NCBI RefSeq assembly: GCF_023159225.1
Contig: NC_063181.1
Coordinates: 25,322,073-25,386,072, forward strand
Source of the DNA: Perognathus longimembris pacificus
Lineage: Eukaryota; Chordata; Mammalia; Rodentia; Heteromyidae
Direction: 5' to 3'
DNA: 64,000 nucleotides
Notes under the pieces: generated by a model
Told to the model about the DNA's origin: nothing
Seen by the model: the letters and a program-made list of their open reading frames with translations, nothing else
Database searches by the model: none
Shown here: positions 23,627-34,719 of the stretch, in pieces
Position numbering within the stretch: position 1 is the stretch's first letter
How the letters are laid out: every line of letters starts with the position of its first letter
Program-made: the position numbers and the translations under genes

Positions 23627-24193
23627 AAAAGAGAATATAATTATTTGTAAAACAGCATCAATGTACAGAAGAACAAACTGGCATGTGAGTGTGATCTATT
23701 GCGATGTGACTACAACGTGCACCAACTTTCATTGTGGATCTCTGTATATGCTATATATCTTTAGGGCTTTTGTAGAGATATATAATTACTACTGGACTCA
23801 TGTGTAATAGGTTACTTTAGATCTGTCAGTCAGTCTAATGTTTAGGGTTAAAAACTACAAAGACAATGGGTTTTGATTAAATACATCCTGAGGGAAGCAA
23901 TCATATCTTTGAGGTCCACAAGGAGTGTTAATGTATATATTTTTTGATAACCTACTCTTTGGTAGCCATAATGCTGGCTGTGTGGATAAAAATAGTATAG
24001 TTCCTGACATGAAAGAATTTTCAGTCTAGTAAGGGAGACAATTTTACTCTGTATGGAACAAAGATTCCCATATAATGTGATTATATGCATTATACATCAT
24101 CAAGTATGAGAAGGTGTAAGATATGGGGGTTGATGGGTTGTAAAGCTAGAAGGCATGGCAAAGAAGAGCTTTTAAGAAAAAGCAAATGGAGAA
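23627..24193. other. No gene or repeat recognised
   Basis: Unique AT-rich sequence; small frames only. Confidence 0.45.
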
Positions 24194-24194
24194 A

Positions 24195-24236
24195 GGGGGG
24201 GGAGAGAGAGAGAGAGAAAGAGAAAGAGAGAGAGAG
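24195..24236 (+). repeat. (GA)n purine microsatellite
   Basis: A G run followed by GA repeats with a few A insertions, about 42 bases of pure purine. Confidence 0.95.
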
Positions 24237-24380
24237 GCCCAACAGGATCCTGAAGGAGAAAACAAACTTAATTTGTTGTACTAAAAACTAAAAGAATGGT
24301 AGTAGAATCTGTGGGAAGAATTAAAAATGGAGTCTATGAGCCAAACCTGGAGTATATTGTGATAGAATTTTTGAGCACTT

Positions 24381-24523
24381 CTTTTTTTGTTGTGGTTGTA
24401 GGGCTCGAACTCTGGGTCTGGGCATTATCTTTGAGCTCTTCAGTTCCAGGATAGCACTCTATCACTTGAGCCACAGTGCCACTGCTGGTTTTCTGGTGGT
24501 TATTTGGAGATAAGAGTCTGACT
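24381..24523 (-). mobile_element. B1-ID SINE, truncated
   Basis: Minus orientation: T-rich edge, ggctcgaactctgggtctg, then cacttgagccacagtgcca and the gttatttggagataagagt linker, where it stops. Only the ID half and part of the linker remain. Confidence 0.8.
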
Positions 24524-24574
24524 ATGACCACTCATTTGAACAATTTGGCTTACCCCAAATCAAATGGTAGGATA

Positions 24575-24731
24575 GCATTTTTTCTTAACCATAAATTCAA
24601 TTTTTATGCATTTTAAATTAAAACATGATTCCTTTCTTTTTCTGACATTCTTTTCTTAACAGTATTTTTTCTTAGCAGCAGTTTTAAATTTTTATGCATT
24701 TTAAAGGAAAACATGATTCTTTTCTTTGTCT
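24575..24731 (+). repeat. Local direct duplication, about 70-bp units
   Basis: 24575-24643 and 24660-24731 share a long common core (tttttatgcattttaaa, then aaaacatgatt and tttcttt), with a few differences, separated by about 16 bases. A simple tandem-type duplication in unique sequence. Confidence 0.8.
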
Positions 24732-24734
24732 AGA

Positions 24735-27700
24735 CTTACAGAGAATCCTCAGCTTTGGAGAAAGGTAATAAACACCCCATCTGAATGAATGGGCATTCCC
24801 CCAATTTGGGCAGAAGAGATACCGCTAAGAAAACAGGGAGACAAAAGTCCATGTACACTTAATATTTATCAGTGTAGTAAATTTCTTCAACAGAAGAAGA
24901 CAAAGATAGTTTAATTGGATCCAGTCTCTTTGAATGCCTTTTCCCTACTTCACTCTGAAGAAAGGAAATAGGGAGAAGTGAGTTAGACAAGCAATGATTT
25001 TAATTTAGTCAAGTATTTTGTGAATGCCAAAGAAAGAAGTTGTTGAGGTTTATTTCTTCTTGTTTTGCTGAGATGAACTCACAGCATAGGCTTGGAGTGG
25101 AAGAGCAATCAGTTACAAAGAAAAAAAAACATTTGTTGTCTGTCTCTGTTGGAAAAAGAATTGAAAACATGAGTGTTGTGTGGTGTTCTTTAAAACTTCA
25201 AAAGTATACATAATCACAGAAAGGGGAATGCCATCTGTTTGTTGTTAAGGTCAAGTTTTATTTTCCTGCTAATACTCTAAATATATTCAATGAATTTGGT
25301 TTTTTTATATAAAGAAAAGCATGATTATTTGTGCTGGGCTTACATTAGTGATAAATTTACTCATTTTTCCCTTCCCATTAGCAGTTGAATGGTGGTAGAT
25401 AATAGATTAGAATCTTTTGGCAATTAATCACAGTAACCCACTCTTAGACATTGGTTCACTGGCCAAAATAATCAGGGAAACTCTACTCAGAAAAGAAAGA
25501 ATCCATCTTTTGTAAAGCTAATTATATGTTGGCAGGTTTGCAAAGTTGGTAACAATGGCGTGTGTTCTGCAACATATAAGGAATGAGTTGTCAAATACAA
25601 TTTAGAGATCATTTGCAATCAGTGCCCATGTACCTTTCAATCTTTAGAATCCCTGTTACTCAGCCATAATGGCGTAGAACACATAATACAAATCAAAGTT
25701 TGAATCTTAGACTCAGTGAAGTACAATACTATAAATTTGTGACAGAACTGAAACTCCAATCCAGTTCTCCTAGTTGTGAGCTCAAACACTTTTCAGCTGT
25801 GTCACGAGTATTTTGGATAGTCGACATCATCTTTTGCTTGAAGAAATATAAGCTCATGTTTATTTATGATAGGGTTTTACATGCAAATTCCACAAACACA
25901 CATTTAGGGCAGATTGTGTTCTAATCCAGGTTAGACCAACAGTCCCATAGCTTGTTACACCAAAACTCTCGAGATCAAAGAGTGTTGGTAATAAAAGTTT
26001 TGTTGAGCTAATATAGCTAATAACCAGAGAAAGAAAGGACCAGGTTTTGGGACAAGTTCCTACCACATGCCCATGGCAGATTCAAAAGGTCTGCTGGACC
26101 AAAGACAGCTGGGAGTATTTCTTATAAACTTTTGGGGAAGGAAAGTTCTATAACCTACATAGGCTGTAAATAGGACAATATTGAGCTTTGGGCAGTCCGT
26201 AGAAGCAGTTGTTACTTTGGATTGATTGAGGTCAACAGTCCCCAGAAGTGTATAGATAAACAAGGTGCAGTGGTCCTGAAAAACTGCTACTTTGATTTGA
26301 ATCAAAGTTTCACCATAAACAGATTGGTTTGTTCTTCCAATAGCTGTTAAACAGTTAAAATTCCTCTGTCTGTAATGCTTTTACTTCTTGGCCTTTGTCA
26401 TTGAGTTTATGATACTGCAGAATGCCATCGGTTTGTACATATTCATTATGTTATTGCTATTTTACTAAAATTTGAAGCCTTATCAGGCTTAGACTACTTC
26501 GTCTTCATTATCTCTAAAATTAAACAAAGACTGTCTGAATGGGATATTTGCTGCATGTGAATCAATTAGACACCAGGAATACAAAAGAAATAGGAGCCTT
26601 CTGTATTTAAAGAATATGCCAACCTGTTTTGCAGAAACAAGAAAAGAGTAGAATAACTAGTGCTAATTTAAAGATACTCTGTCCTCCAGGACACTGCTTA
26701 TTTATTTGTTTGGTTGTTCTCCATAGTTGGGCAATTCACTCTCAATCTGCTTTTGAAATCTCTTCTATTGTTTTCTTAAATACTGGTGTTTCTTAGAGCT
26801 CTGTCCTAAATTTACTGTTGTTCTATCTCCTAAGATTGTTTGATTGATTCCTATATCATCTTTTATCATCTCTATATAACAGGATTTATTATTTTCAGAG
26901 TTCAAAGATAAGCTTCAGGTTCTTGGAACTGTTATTAGAGGATAAGCTGTTTTAGAAGTTCCTTGATTTTGGTGGTTCAGTGGCTAAAGTTATAGTGCTG
27001 TTCAGAGGCATGAACATAGAGGACAAAGAGGCAAAGTACAGTAGCAAAAGAGAGTTTTGTTGTAGAAACAAAGAGGCTTTTATTCGAAGTGATAGTATGA
27101 CCTTGGAGAGACAGGTGGAATAGGTAGTTCAGGAAATTTAACCAAACTGCCTAAATGGTAACAGTATAACAGTTGCTTTGAAGTTCCCAGGGCCTGTAGT
27201 TTTATCACTGAATAGGTTGGGGTTACTAGATAAGTGAAGCAGAGGTTCTCTTGTTATCCCTCCTCAACTGGTTTGACAATTACATGGTGGCTGACCAGCA
27301 TCTGGATCCTATACCTGGACTTTTTACCCTTTTTTCCCTTTGCAGTATAGTGGGCCAGTGGGAGGTCATGTATGGTTGTTATGTCCTTCAGGTTCATGGG
27401 TGACCTTGATATGGAGACTATACTTTTTTAAGGAAGATATAGTTTTAAGGAAGATATAGTCACTATCCAGAGGGTGGATCATCTGGATTTTGTTATTCTA
27501 TCTTTTTTTCAGAGAGAATGGCCTCTTGTAGCATTCCCTCATTTCTGCTCATATCTGCCTAGCTATCTATGATAAGAGGACTCTCCCAAACTTCTAGGTA
27601 AATTTGGTACATATGTAATCATTTATGTTAAAGATGTCCCAGGCTTCAAGGCTCAAAATTTATGTGGATGATTCCTAGGTATTTTCTCTGTCATTTTCCC

Positions 27701-28670
27701 CTATCATTTGACTGAGTACAGGGAATCATTGCTTGGAGATTTCACAGTTATTTGAGGCTTAAAAAGAGGAAGTTTCTCAATGACTCAATATCTAAATCTT
27801 CTCTTTTGGTGTTCATGTCATGTTAAGTATGTCATCATCAACCGGATTGTCTAAACCAGATTATCAGACACTTTCCAGAAAATTCCCTCAATCTCATTCA
27901 ACACATCCTGCTGTGGTTCTTCTTCATAGATGTCTCTCAAATCGATTCCTTCCCTTCATTTCCAATGCCACTGCGTCTCCCAGCTTAATTAACCACTTAT
28001 CTAAAGCAGTAGTAGCCTCTTGGTATTCTTCTTCTAGTCTTGTCCCAGTCATTTATTACTGTAAGATAGAATGAACTTTCTGAAATAAAATCGGTCACAG
28101 AGTTTCTAGGCTAAGAAGCCATTAGTGGGTTCCTCTAAGTTTCAGAGTTCATTGCCATAGAATTACTCATGCTCTATGTCCTGTGCATGCTGCACACAGC
28201 TCCACTGATGCAGAGACACTCAGTCTCATGCTAATGTTTGTGTTTAAATCATTGCATATTCTACCAAGTGGTTTTTGTACTGAATTTTGTAAAAAAACAG
28301 AAAGCAAAAAGTGTCTCCTTAGTAGCAAGCAGTGTCCCAAAAGCCAGGTAAAATTGAATATGCTTAGTTCAACTGATAAAATGAAAATTTTAGATATGCT
28401 GAAAGGCAGCATGCATTTAGTATAACTTGTATGGGCCTTGTGGGAAAAGTAAATCAAGCATCTGCAGTCCAGTATTGAACTTTTTCTTCAGTGGTGGTTA
28501 CCTTGGAACTATACACTCATGGAACTCAAGAGTTTACTGTCTTTAGTTTATTCAAAGTAATGGAAAAATAAAAACATACAAATAATGAATCAATCATTTT
28601 GGTTATAAAAATGATGAAAATGAGACAGAGATACCAATATTAGAGGGTTTTTGGTTTATTTATTTTGTTT
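24735..28670. other. Long unique stretch, no gene recognised
   Basis: Nearly 4 kb without a recognisable young repeat. A short tandem (aaggaagatatag twice) lies at 27437-27470. The block 26990-27400 might be an old antisense LTR (ttttattc near 27078 as a reverse poly(A) signal), but I could not find its ends. Small frames (25700-25924, 27820-28074, 28167-28457) show no domain or splice context I trust. Confidence 0.45.
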
Positions 28671-28675
28671 TTTTC

Positions 28676-28876
28676 ACATAGGGCCTAGGCACTGTCCCTG
28701 AGCTTTGTTGCTCTTGGGTAGTGCTATTCTACTTTGAGCCATAGTTCTACTGCTGGTTTTCTGATCAGAGATATGAGTCTCACAGACTTTCCTGCCAGGG
28801 CTGGCTTTGAAGTATGATTCTCAGATCTCAATTTCCAGATTATCTAGGATTACAGATCTGAGCCACCAGAATCTGG
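28676..28876 (-). mobile_element. B1-ID composite SINE
   Basis: Minus copy: catagggcctaggcactgtc and gagccatagttctactgctg (ID half), then tttcctgccagggctggctt and ctaggattacagatctgag (B1 half). Diverged. Confidence 0.83.
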
Positions 28877-29812
28877 TGACTTTTATTTTTCTTTTGAAAA
28901 TGCTCTCCTCTAAACTGATTAGTGGAAGCATCTAATTATACTTCAGAAGCTGAAGATGCTGAAGTGAGAAGAGATGCGGATTGTAGTACAACTCAGCAGC
29001 TTGAATATGGCATCAGTGACTAACTCTAGACTTCAAGTACCTAAGGAGAAAAAGGGTATGGGTTAATAATTTAGTATCTATTTTGGTACCCACCAAAAAT
29101 AAGATGAAAAAAAGTGACAAATAAGAGCTTAATTCAAAATAGATGGGATCAAGTAAGACATAGGATGGAAAGAGTTTGAATGCTAGGAATTCACCAGTGG
29201 CTTGCCAAAAAGTATGCAAATATTAATGCCACTTTAAGTCAATAAAAGTGAAATGTCCCACTATCTTAAAGATTTGAGACTTCTAATAGAGTAAGCATTT
29301 GATTAATGAAACAACATGTACTATAAAGAAGAAGGGGTCATAAAAAGCTGGTTTTTAACAGACTAAGTACCTTTTGCAGTTTGAAGTCTTTTATCACCTT
29401 GTAAATCACCCCGGGAGAGAAATAAAATGAGAAAAGGCAGATACATATTACCAGCACATCCTCTTTGGGACCTTGGTTTGAGTTTTCTAAACGTAATGTC
29501 CTCACTAAACTTTGGTGCACATTGACTCTATTAAGGGGATAGGAAATCTGGAGCATTGAGGTGGCTAAGCTGTTAGTGAAGTTTTCAGAAAAAAAAAATG
29601 CTTCCTCTGCTGATTCCTCTATGGGCAGTAAAGCATGCTTCTACAGGTAGAAATCAACAGTCCTTATATAGGGGAAGATTCTAATGGTGTAACTCCTTTG
29701 AAAAACTAACTTATGATTTAAAAAAATGAACACCAGGAAACTGGTGCATGTGTTGTGAGGGAATGTGAGGTAAGGGGAGGGGAGGGGGCAGACAGAGACA
29801 GGAAGGGTGGGC

Positions 29813-29815
<3 letters not shown>
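28877..29815. other. No gene recognised
   Basis: Unique sequence; a G-rich patch at 29770-29790 precedes an AT repeat. Confidence 0.45.

Positions 29816-29846
<31 letters not shown>
29816..29846 (+). repeat. (AT)n microsatellite
   Basis: 31 bases of alternating AT. Confidence 0.95.
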
Positions 29847-29851
<5 letters not shown>

Positions 29852-30014
29852 TTGGAGAGATGAAGTATTTTTTTGGGAGTCATACAAGGTTGGTGTCTCA
29901 ATGACTTTTGACTATTAGCGAATTGCCTTCTCATATTCATTAGGAAGTTATTTGAAGGAGAACCTTTGAACTTTTTTGGGAAAGATCACTACTTTTTAAC
30001 ATTTGCTCTTATTG

Positions 30015-30249
30015 AAAATGCCTTTAGTTGGGGCTGGGAATATGGCCTAGTGGCAAGAGTGCTTGCCTCCTACACATGAAGCTCTCGGTTGAATTGCCAG
30101 CACCACATATATGAAAAACGGCCAGAAGGGGCGCTGTGGCTCAGGTGGCAGAGTGCTAGCCTTGAGCGGGAAGAAGCCAGGGACAGTGCTCAGGCCCTGA
30201 GTCCAAGGCCCAGGACTGGCAAAAAAAAAAAAAAAAATGCCTTTAGTTG
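30015..30249 (+). mobile_element. ID-ID dimeric SINE (IDL-Geo-like) with 16-bp TSD
   Basis: A complete dimer. Unit 1 begins ggggctgggaatatggccta at about 30030; unit 2 begins gccagaaggggcgctgtgg at 30121; it ends aggactggc plus a 17-A tail. The perfect TSD aaaatgcctttagttg lies at 30015-30030 and 30234-30249. Both units have tRNA-type A/B boxes for Pol III. A long A tail and L1-style TSD show L1-driven insertion. I read this dimer as a geomyoid-rodent marker. Confidence 0.94.
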
Positions 30250-31537
30250 TAGAATTTAATTTTCCTGGGAATGAAGCTGAGTGTCTTCAGAGCTAATGTT
30301 CTGTATGGAGTTAATGGTATTGGATGATATCTTTGCACAGATGAACCCTCTATTAGTATATGAGGTTGCAAAGAAACAACAAGCATTTTTCTTAACTGGA
30401 AATGAGAGCATTTTCTGGTCATCTTAAAGTGAAATGGATTTTTATTAGCAACCATATTCACAGTGTGAAGAGTATCATAAACAGAAAATAGCTTTATTGG
30501 CTGATAGATACTGGCCTTTCACCAATCTATAGGGTCCAGATTCCAACCAATTGTGTATTACACAATAAATGCACAGTATCACTGCCAGCTCACTTTTGAA
30601 ATCTAAAAGGAGGGTGAAAATCATGATTTCAGGCCATTTCACCTTTCTCCTCATTTGTCTTTTATTGATAATGAAAAGTACAACTTCACAAAATATATCC
30701 AAAATGAGTAGCTGGAATCACTGAGCACTTTTCAGCTATCTGGTTTCATCCTCTCAAGTAGAGAACACACATGAGGGATATGGATGTGACTCATACATAA
30801 TGCCCTCATTTTTCCCTGTTATATAAACATTGCAAAAGGGAAACAACATTAAAAATTGAACCCTGGGAAGACACATCATTATGAATTATGATTTAGCAAC
30901 AAAGTCACTGCTGGAGAAAGAGAACCTGTCTCTTTTACCCTGATGGTACTTATGATAAAATACAGGACGATGTGGCAGCACTCTCCTTGATAAATTGAAC
31001 ACTAGAAAAGCCATGAATGTGAAATTATCTAGCACATGATAAATCTGCTGTAATAAATAAAAATCTAATAGTCAGGAGAAGGAGGAACTAACTGTGTGAA
31101 GAAAAGTTTGCTTTAAACTCTGCCTCTCTAACTTTGGCCCAGGTACCATCTAATTCATGATTTGGACCACAAAAATGTTTCTTGTCTGGAAGCAAGAAGT
31201 CATGGAGCATGCAGATTTTACCTTGAAAAATCTGCTCAGAAGATCTGTTTGGATGACTGGGGAGTTTGTGGAAAATTCATTTTTATTTTCAAATGAACAG
31301 GAGTGGCAATAGTCTTCTAGTTGATCTTCTGAAAAGTATCACAGAATGAGTCTTTTGGACATGCTTTGAACTGGACTCTGAAAAGTTCTTTGTCCTACAG
31401 TCAAAGGTAAGTATCATAACTTAACCTATATTGCAAATTCTAGAAGATAGCATCTGAAAACCTTAGTTTATGGCTATAGTAAGGTCATAGTACAAATCAG
31501 CCTGGTTTGAGACTTTATCTAAAAAAAAATAAACAAA
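30250..31537. other. No gene or repeat recognised
   Basis: Unique AT-rich sequence. Minus frames at 30243-30461 and 30475-30702 carry no recognisable domain. Confidence 0.45.
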
Positions 31538-31835
31538 GTTGGGCATAGTGCCTCATGCCTATTACTCCAGCTATGCAGGAGGTGGAAATTGAGAATTATA
31601 CTTTATGTACATGGGCTAGCCTACATACAATGTTAGTAATACCTCCCTAAACAAAACAATCTGTGCCCCAATGTGATGGTGCATGCTAGTTATTAGTTCT
31701 ATGGGTGGCATAGGTAGAAGGATATCTGTCCAAGGATTCTTCAAGGCAAAAATAAGAGACCCTATCTGAAAGATAACTAGAAGTCAAACGGGCAAGTATG
31801 GGTTAAGTGGTCAAGTACTTCCTTAGAAAGTACAA
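31538..31835 (+). mobile_element. Two old 7SL/B1-like SINE monomers
   Basis: 31538-31645 reads like a decayed B1 head (gttgggcatagtgcctcatg, then ctccagctatgcaggaggt). 31660-31835 is a second B1-like unit with an A-rich linker ending in gaccctatctgaaa. Too diverged for TSDs. Confidence 0.65.
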
Positions 31836-31844
31836 GCATGAATT

Positions 31845-32705
31845 AAAAAATATAGATGCCATATTTTAGCTATGACAAATTGTGCTGCGATGAACACTGT
31901 TGTGCTGGTGGCTTTAGTGTGTTCTTGTTTGTGGTCTTTTGGCCAGATACTCCTCAGTAGATGAGTGGATCAGGAAAATGTGGTACATATACACAATGGA
32001 ATTCTATGCCTTTATCAGAAAGAATGACATTGCTCCATTTATAAGGAAATGGAAGGACTTGGAAACAATTATCCTACATGACGTGAGCCAGACTCAAAGA
32101 AACATGGACTCTATGGTCTCCCTCATAGGGAATAATTAGCACAGGTTTAGGGTAGTCACAGCAGAGGATCACAAAAGCCTAATAGCTATGCTCCTATGAA
32201 TGCATAATATAATGCTAAGTGAAATGAACTCCATGTTATGGAAATGAGTGATATATCACTGTTGTAATTACTTTCAACATGCCATGTGAAACTGTACCTT
32301 CTATTGTTGATGATCCTCTTGTATCTCCTTCCTGTGGTTGTACCTTCACTATCACTGTATCTTATCTAAGTACATTGGAAACTGTATATACTGGTATTAG
32401 AACTAGGGAAGTGAAAGGGAATATCAAAATCGAGATACACAAGTTAAAGAGACAAATGACTACAAAAGCAATACTTGCAAAACTGTTTGGTGTAAACCAA
32501 CTGAACAACTCATGAAGGGAGAGGGAAAGTGGGATGGGGGAGGGGGGAATGAGGGAGGAGGTAACAAACAGTACAAGAAATGTTTCCAATGCTTAATGTA
32601 TGAAACTGTAACCTCTGTGTACATCACTTTGACAACAAATAAGAAAAAGGAAAACAAATAAACTCAGACTTGTAAACAAACAAACAAAAAATATATAGAG
32701 ATGCC
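31845..32705 (+). mobile_element. 5'-inverted (twin-primed) LINE-1
   Basis: 31862-31948 is minus-oriented L1 ORF2 sequence (reverse complement of the FIAAQFVIA region). At about 31949 the sequence switches to plus-oriented L1 that continues to the 3' tail near 32683. About 30 bases of ORF2 are lost at the switch. Flanks carry an imperfect TSD (aaaaaatatagatgcca, 31845-31861, versus a slightly longer version at 32684-32705). This is the classic product of twin priming. The 3'UTR retains the G-rich tract (32530-32555). Confidence 0.88.
31949..32139 (+). pseudogene. L1 ORF2 C-terminal tail
   Basis: An open frame giving the last about 60 residues of ORF2p (from [19 protein letters not shown] to LIGNN and the stop at 32137-32139). 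Only a remnant. Confidence 0.9.
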
Positions 32706-32749
32706 AAATCAAACCAACCAGTCAACCAACCAAAACAAAAACAAACCCC

Positions 32750-32955
32750 ATAATCAGGCATGATGGCACATGTCCAAATTTCCAGCTAGTGATGGTATGA
32801 AGGTAGGTGAATCATGGTCTAGGCCAGGCCTGGCAAAAGCTCAACACTATAAGAAATAAACAAAAACCAAAAATGTTGGGTATGTGGCTTAAGGGGTAGG
32901 GGACTTGTCCTGTCAGTGTGAGGCTTTGAATTTAAATCCAAATACCACTCCTCCT
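32750..32955 (+). mobile_element. Old B1-ID SINE
   Basis: B1-like head (caggcatgatggcacatgtc) followed by an ID-like half (tgttgggtatgtggcttaa, then ggctttgaatttaaatcc). Diverged. Confidence 0.6.
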
Positions 32956-32985
32956 ATCCCAGTAAAACAATTTCCTCCATCGGCA

Positions 32986-33226
32986 CATAACATTTTTTTT
33001 TGTTTTGTTTTGTTTTTTTTTGCCAGTCCTGGGGCTTGAACTCAGGGCCTGAGGACTGTCCCTGGCTTCTTTTTGCTCAAGGCTAGCACTCTGCCACCTG
33101 AGCCACAGCGCCACTTCAGGCCTTTTCTGTTTATGTGGTACTGAGGAATTGAACCCAGGGCTTCATGTATACAAGGCAAGCACTCTTGCCACTAGGCCAC
33201 ATTCCCAGCCCCGTGCATAACATTTT
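32986..33226 (-). mobile_element. ID-ID dimeric SINE with TSD
   Basis: Minus-strand dimer: A tail (as T) at 32993-33028, gccagtcctggggcttgaac, the second unit ending acagcgccacttc, and the ID head ending attcccagcccc at 33212. An 11-bp direct repeat, cataacatttt, lies at 32986-32996 and 33216-33226. Confidence 0.92.
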
Positions 33227-34257
33227 GTAGTTATTGACAATGTAACTCATTTGTAGACTATATTGAGCAAGGGTTAAATTAAATGACATTCCTTCTTGTT
33301 CTAAAGGATTTATAATGCTTTAAAGGGTTGTTGAATGGATAGATTAATACTAAATTGTAATCTAATTTAGTAGTAATCTAAGTTAATACTAATCTAACAT
33401 AGTATTAATTTAAGTACTCTTGATGATTTCATACAAAGATCAAATAATCAAGAATGGTTAGCCCTGCAGGAAAAGCACAAAACTGATATGAGAAAAATAT
33501 AGACTAGTAAAGTTGAGCAACTGAAAAAATAAGACATAACTATGATATCAAATATAAACTGATTACATTTGTTTGAGATCTTGCTCTGCACCATATTGTC
33601 TAATGTCATTTAAAACTAATGTTTTTCATAGCTTGATAATATCCAAAGGCCCCCCTGTGGAGTCCCTTGTATTTCCTCATTTTCTATTGGCCATTACTAT
33701 TCTGTTATAATCATTGGTAATAGGCTACAGAAGGAAGGATACATACAGACATTTATTTTTACCTCAACTTGTTCCTAGCCCCACTCCTGTCCTGAGACCA
33801 TTCTCGCTCTTTCATTGTTTTAGTTGTGAGGTTTGAATAGTGAAAAAAATATAGCAGTTGTTCTTTAATTTTATTTCTAAATATCAATGGAGTTAGGAAG
33901 TCAGAGGGAGCTCCAGAGAGGAGAGGGTGCACAAGAAATCTCCCCAACCAGAAATGCTCCTCTGGATGGGATTAGACTTGTGTAATGTGAAGATGATGCC
34001 TTCTAGAAAGAAAATAAAAAGCCTATTTTTGTCTCCCAGGCATTGCTGTGGGCTAACAGCAAATCTCCAAAGAAGTGTTGTGAGATCTAAAAGTGGAGAG
34101 GATGTACCTAGAGAGAGCTGTGAGAGGTGCAATAGAGGAGACAGCTGCAGAGAAAACCTCATAATTTGTTGCTATGGATCATATCCCAATGTTCTCCATG
34201 ACATCGGATGATTCAGACTCTGCATCAGTCTTCAAGAGAACAACCAACTAGAAAGTG
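33227..34257. other. No gene recognised
   Basis: Unique sequence with a local run of taatctaa-like motifs (33345-33415). Opposing frames at 33893-34211 are unconvincing. Confidence 0.45.
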
Positions 34258-34675
34258 TTGGGCACCAGTGTCTCACACTTGTAATTTTAGCTACTTCAGA
34301 GAATGGGATCAAAAGGATTATGGAACAAGGCCAGCTGGGAAAAACAGTTCATAGAATCCAACAGATGAAGCTGGGCATAGTAGCATGTATCTGCCATTCC
34401 AGTTACATCATACGAAGAAATAACGAAGCATTATGATTCAGATGCCCAGCCAAGCAAGAAGCAGGACCCCATCTTAAAAGTAACTAGCGCTGCTGTCAGT
34501 GGCTCACACCTATAATCCTAGATACTCAGGAGGCTGAGATTTGAAGATCCAGTTTTGAAGCAAGCCAGGGGAATAAGTCCATGAGATTCTTCCCTCCAAT
34601 TTACCACCCAAAAGCTGAAAGTGAAGTTGTGGCTCAATTGGTTTGGCTCAGGGACTGCATGCACCTATAGGACCA
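34258..34675 (+). mobile_element. Cluster of three B1-type SINE units
   Basis: 34258-34360 and 34362-34485 are B1-like monomers (ctcacacttgtaattttagc; ctgggcatagtagcatgtat). 34490-34675 is a B1-ID composite (agtggctcacacctataatc, aggaggctgagatttgaag, then agttgtggctcaattggt). All plus strand, suggesting serial insertion into A-rich tails. Confidence 0.72.
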
Positions 34676-34679
34676 GGGG

Positions 34680-34719
34680 TGTGCGCATGCATGCATGCAC
34701 ACACAAACACCCACACACA
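34680..34719 (+). repeat. (GCAT)n/(CA)n simple repeat
   Basis: Short gcatgcatgcatgcac stretch passing into CA repeats. Confidence 0.85.

Noticed and set aside
26990..27400. Possible old antisense LTR
   Set aside because: Only a reverse poly(A)-like motif; no TG/CA ends or TSD found.
27820..28074. Candidate host exon (84 codons)
   Set aside because: No recognised domain, no convincing splice sites, no supporting neighbours.
30031..30120. tRNA gene
   Set aside because: A and B boxes are present, but they belong to a SINE with A tail and TSD; no cloverleaf with a proper anticodon stem is evident.
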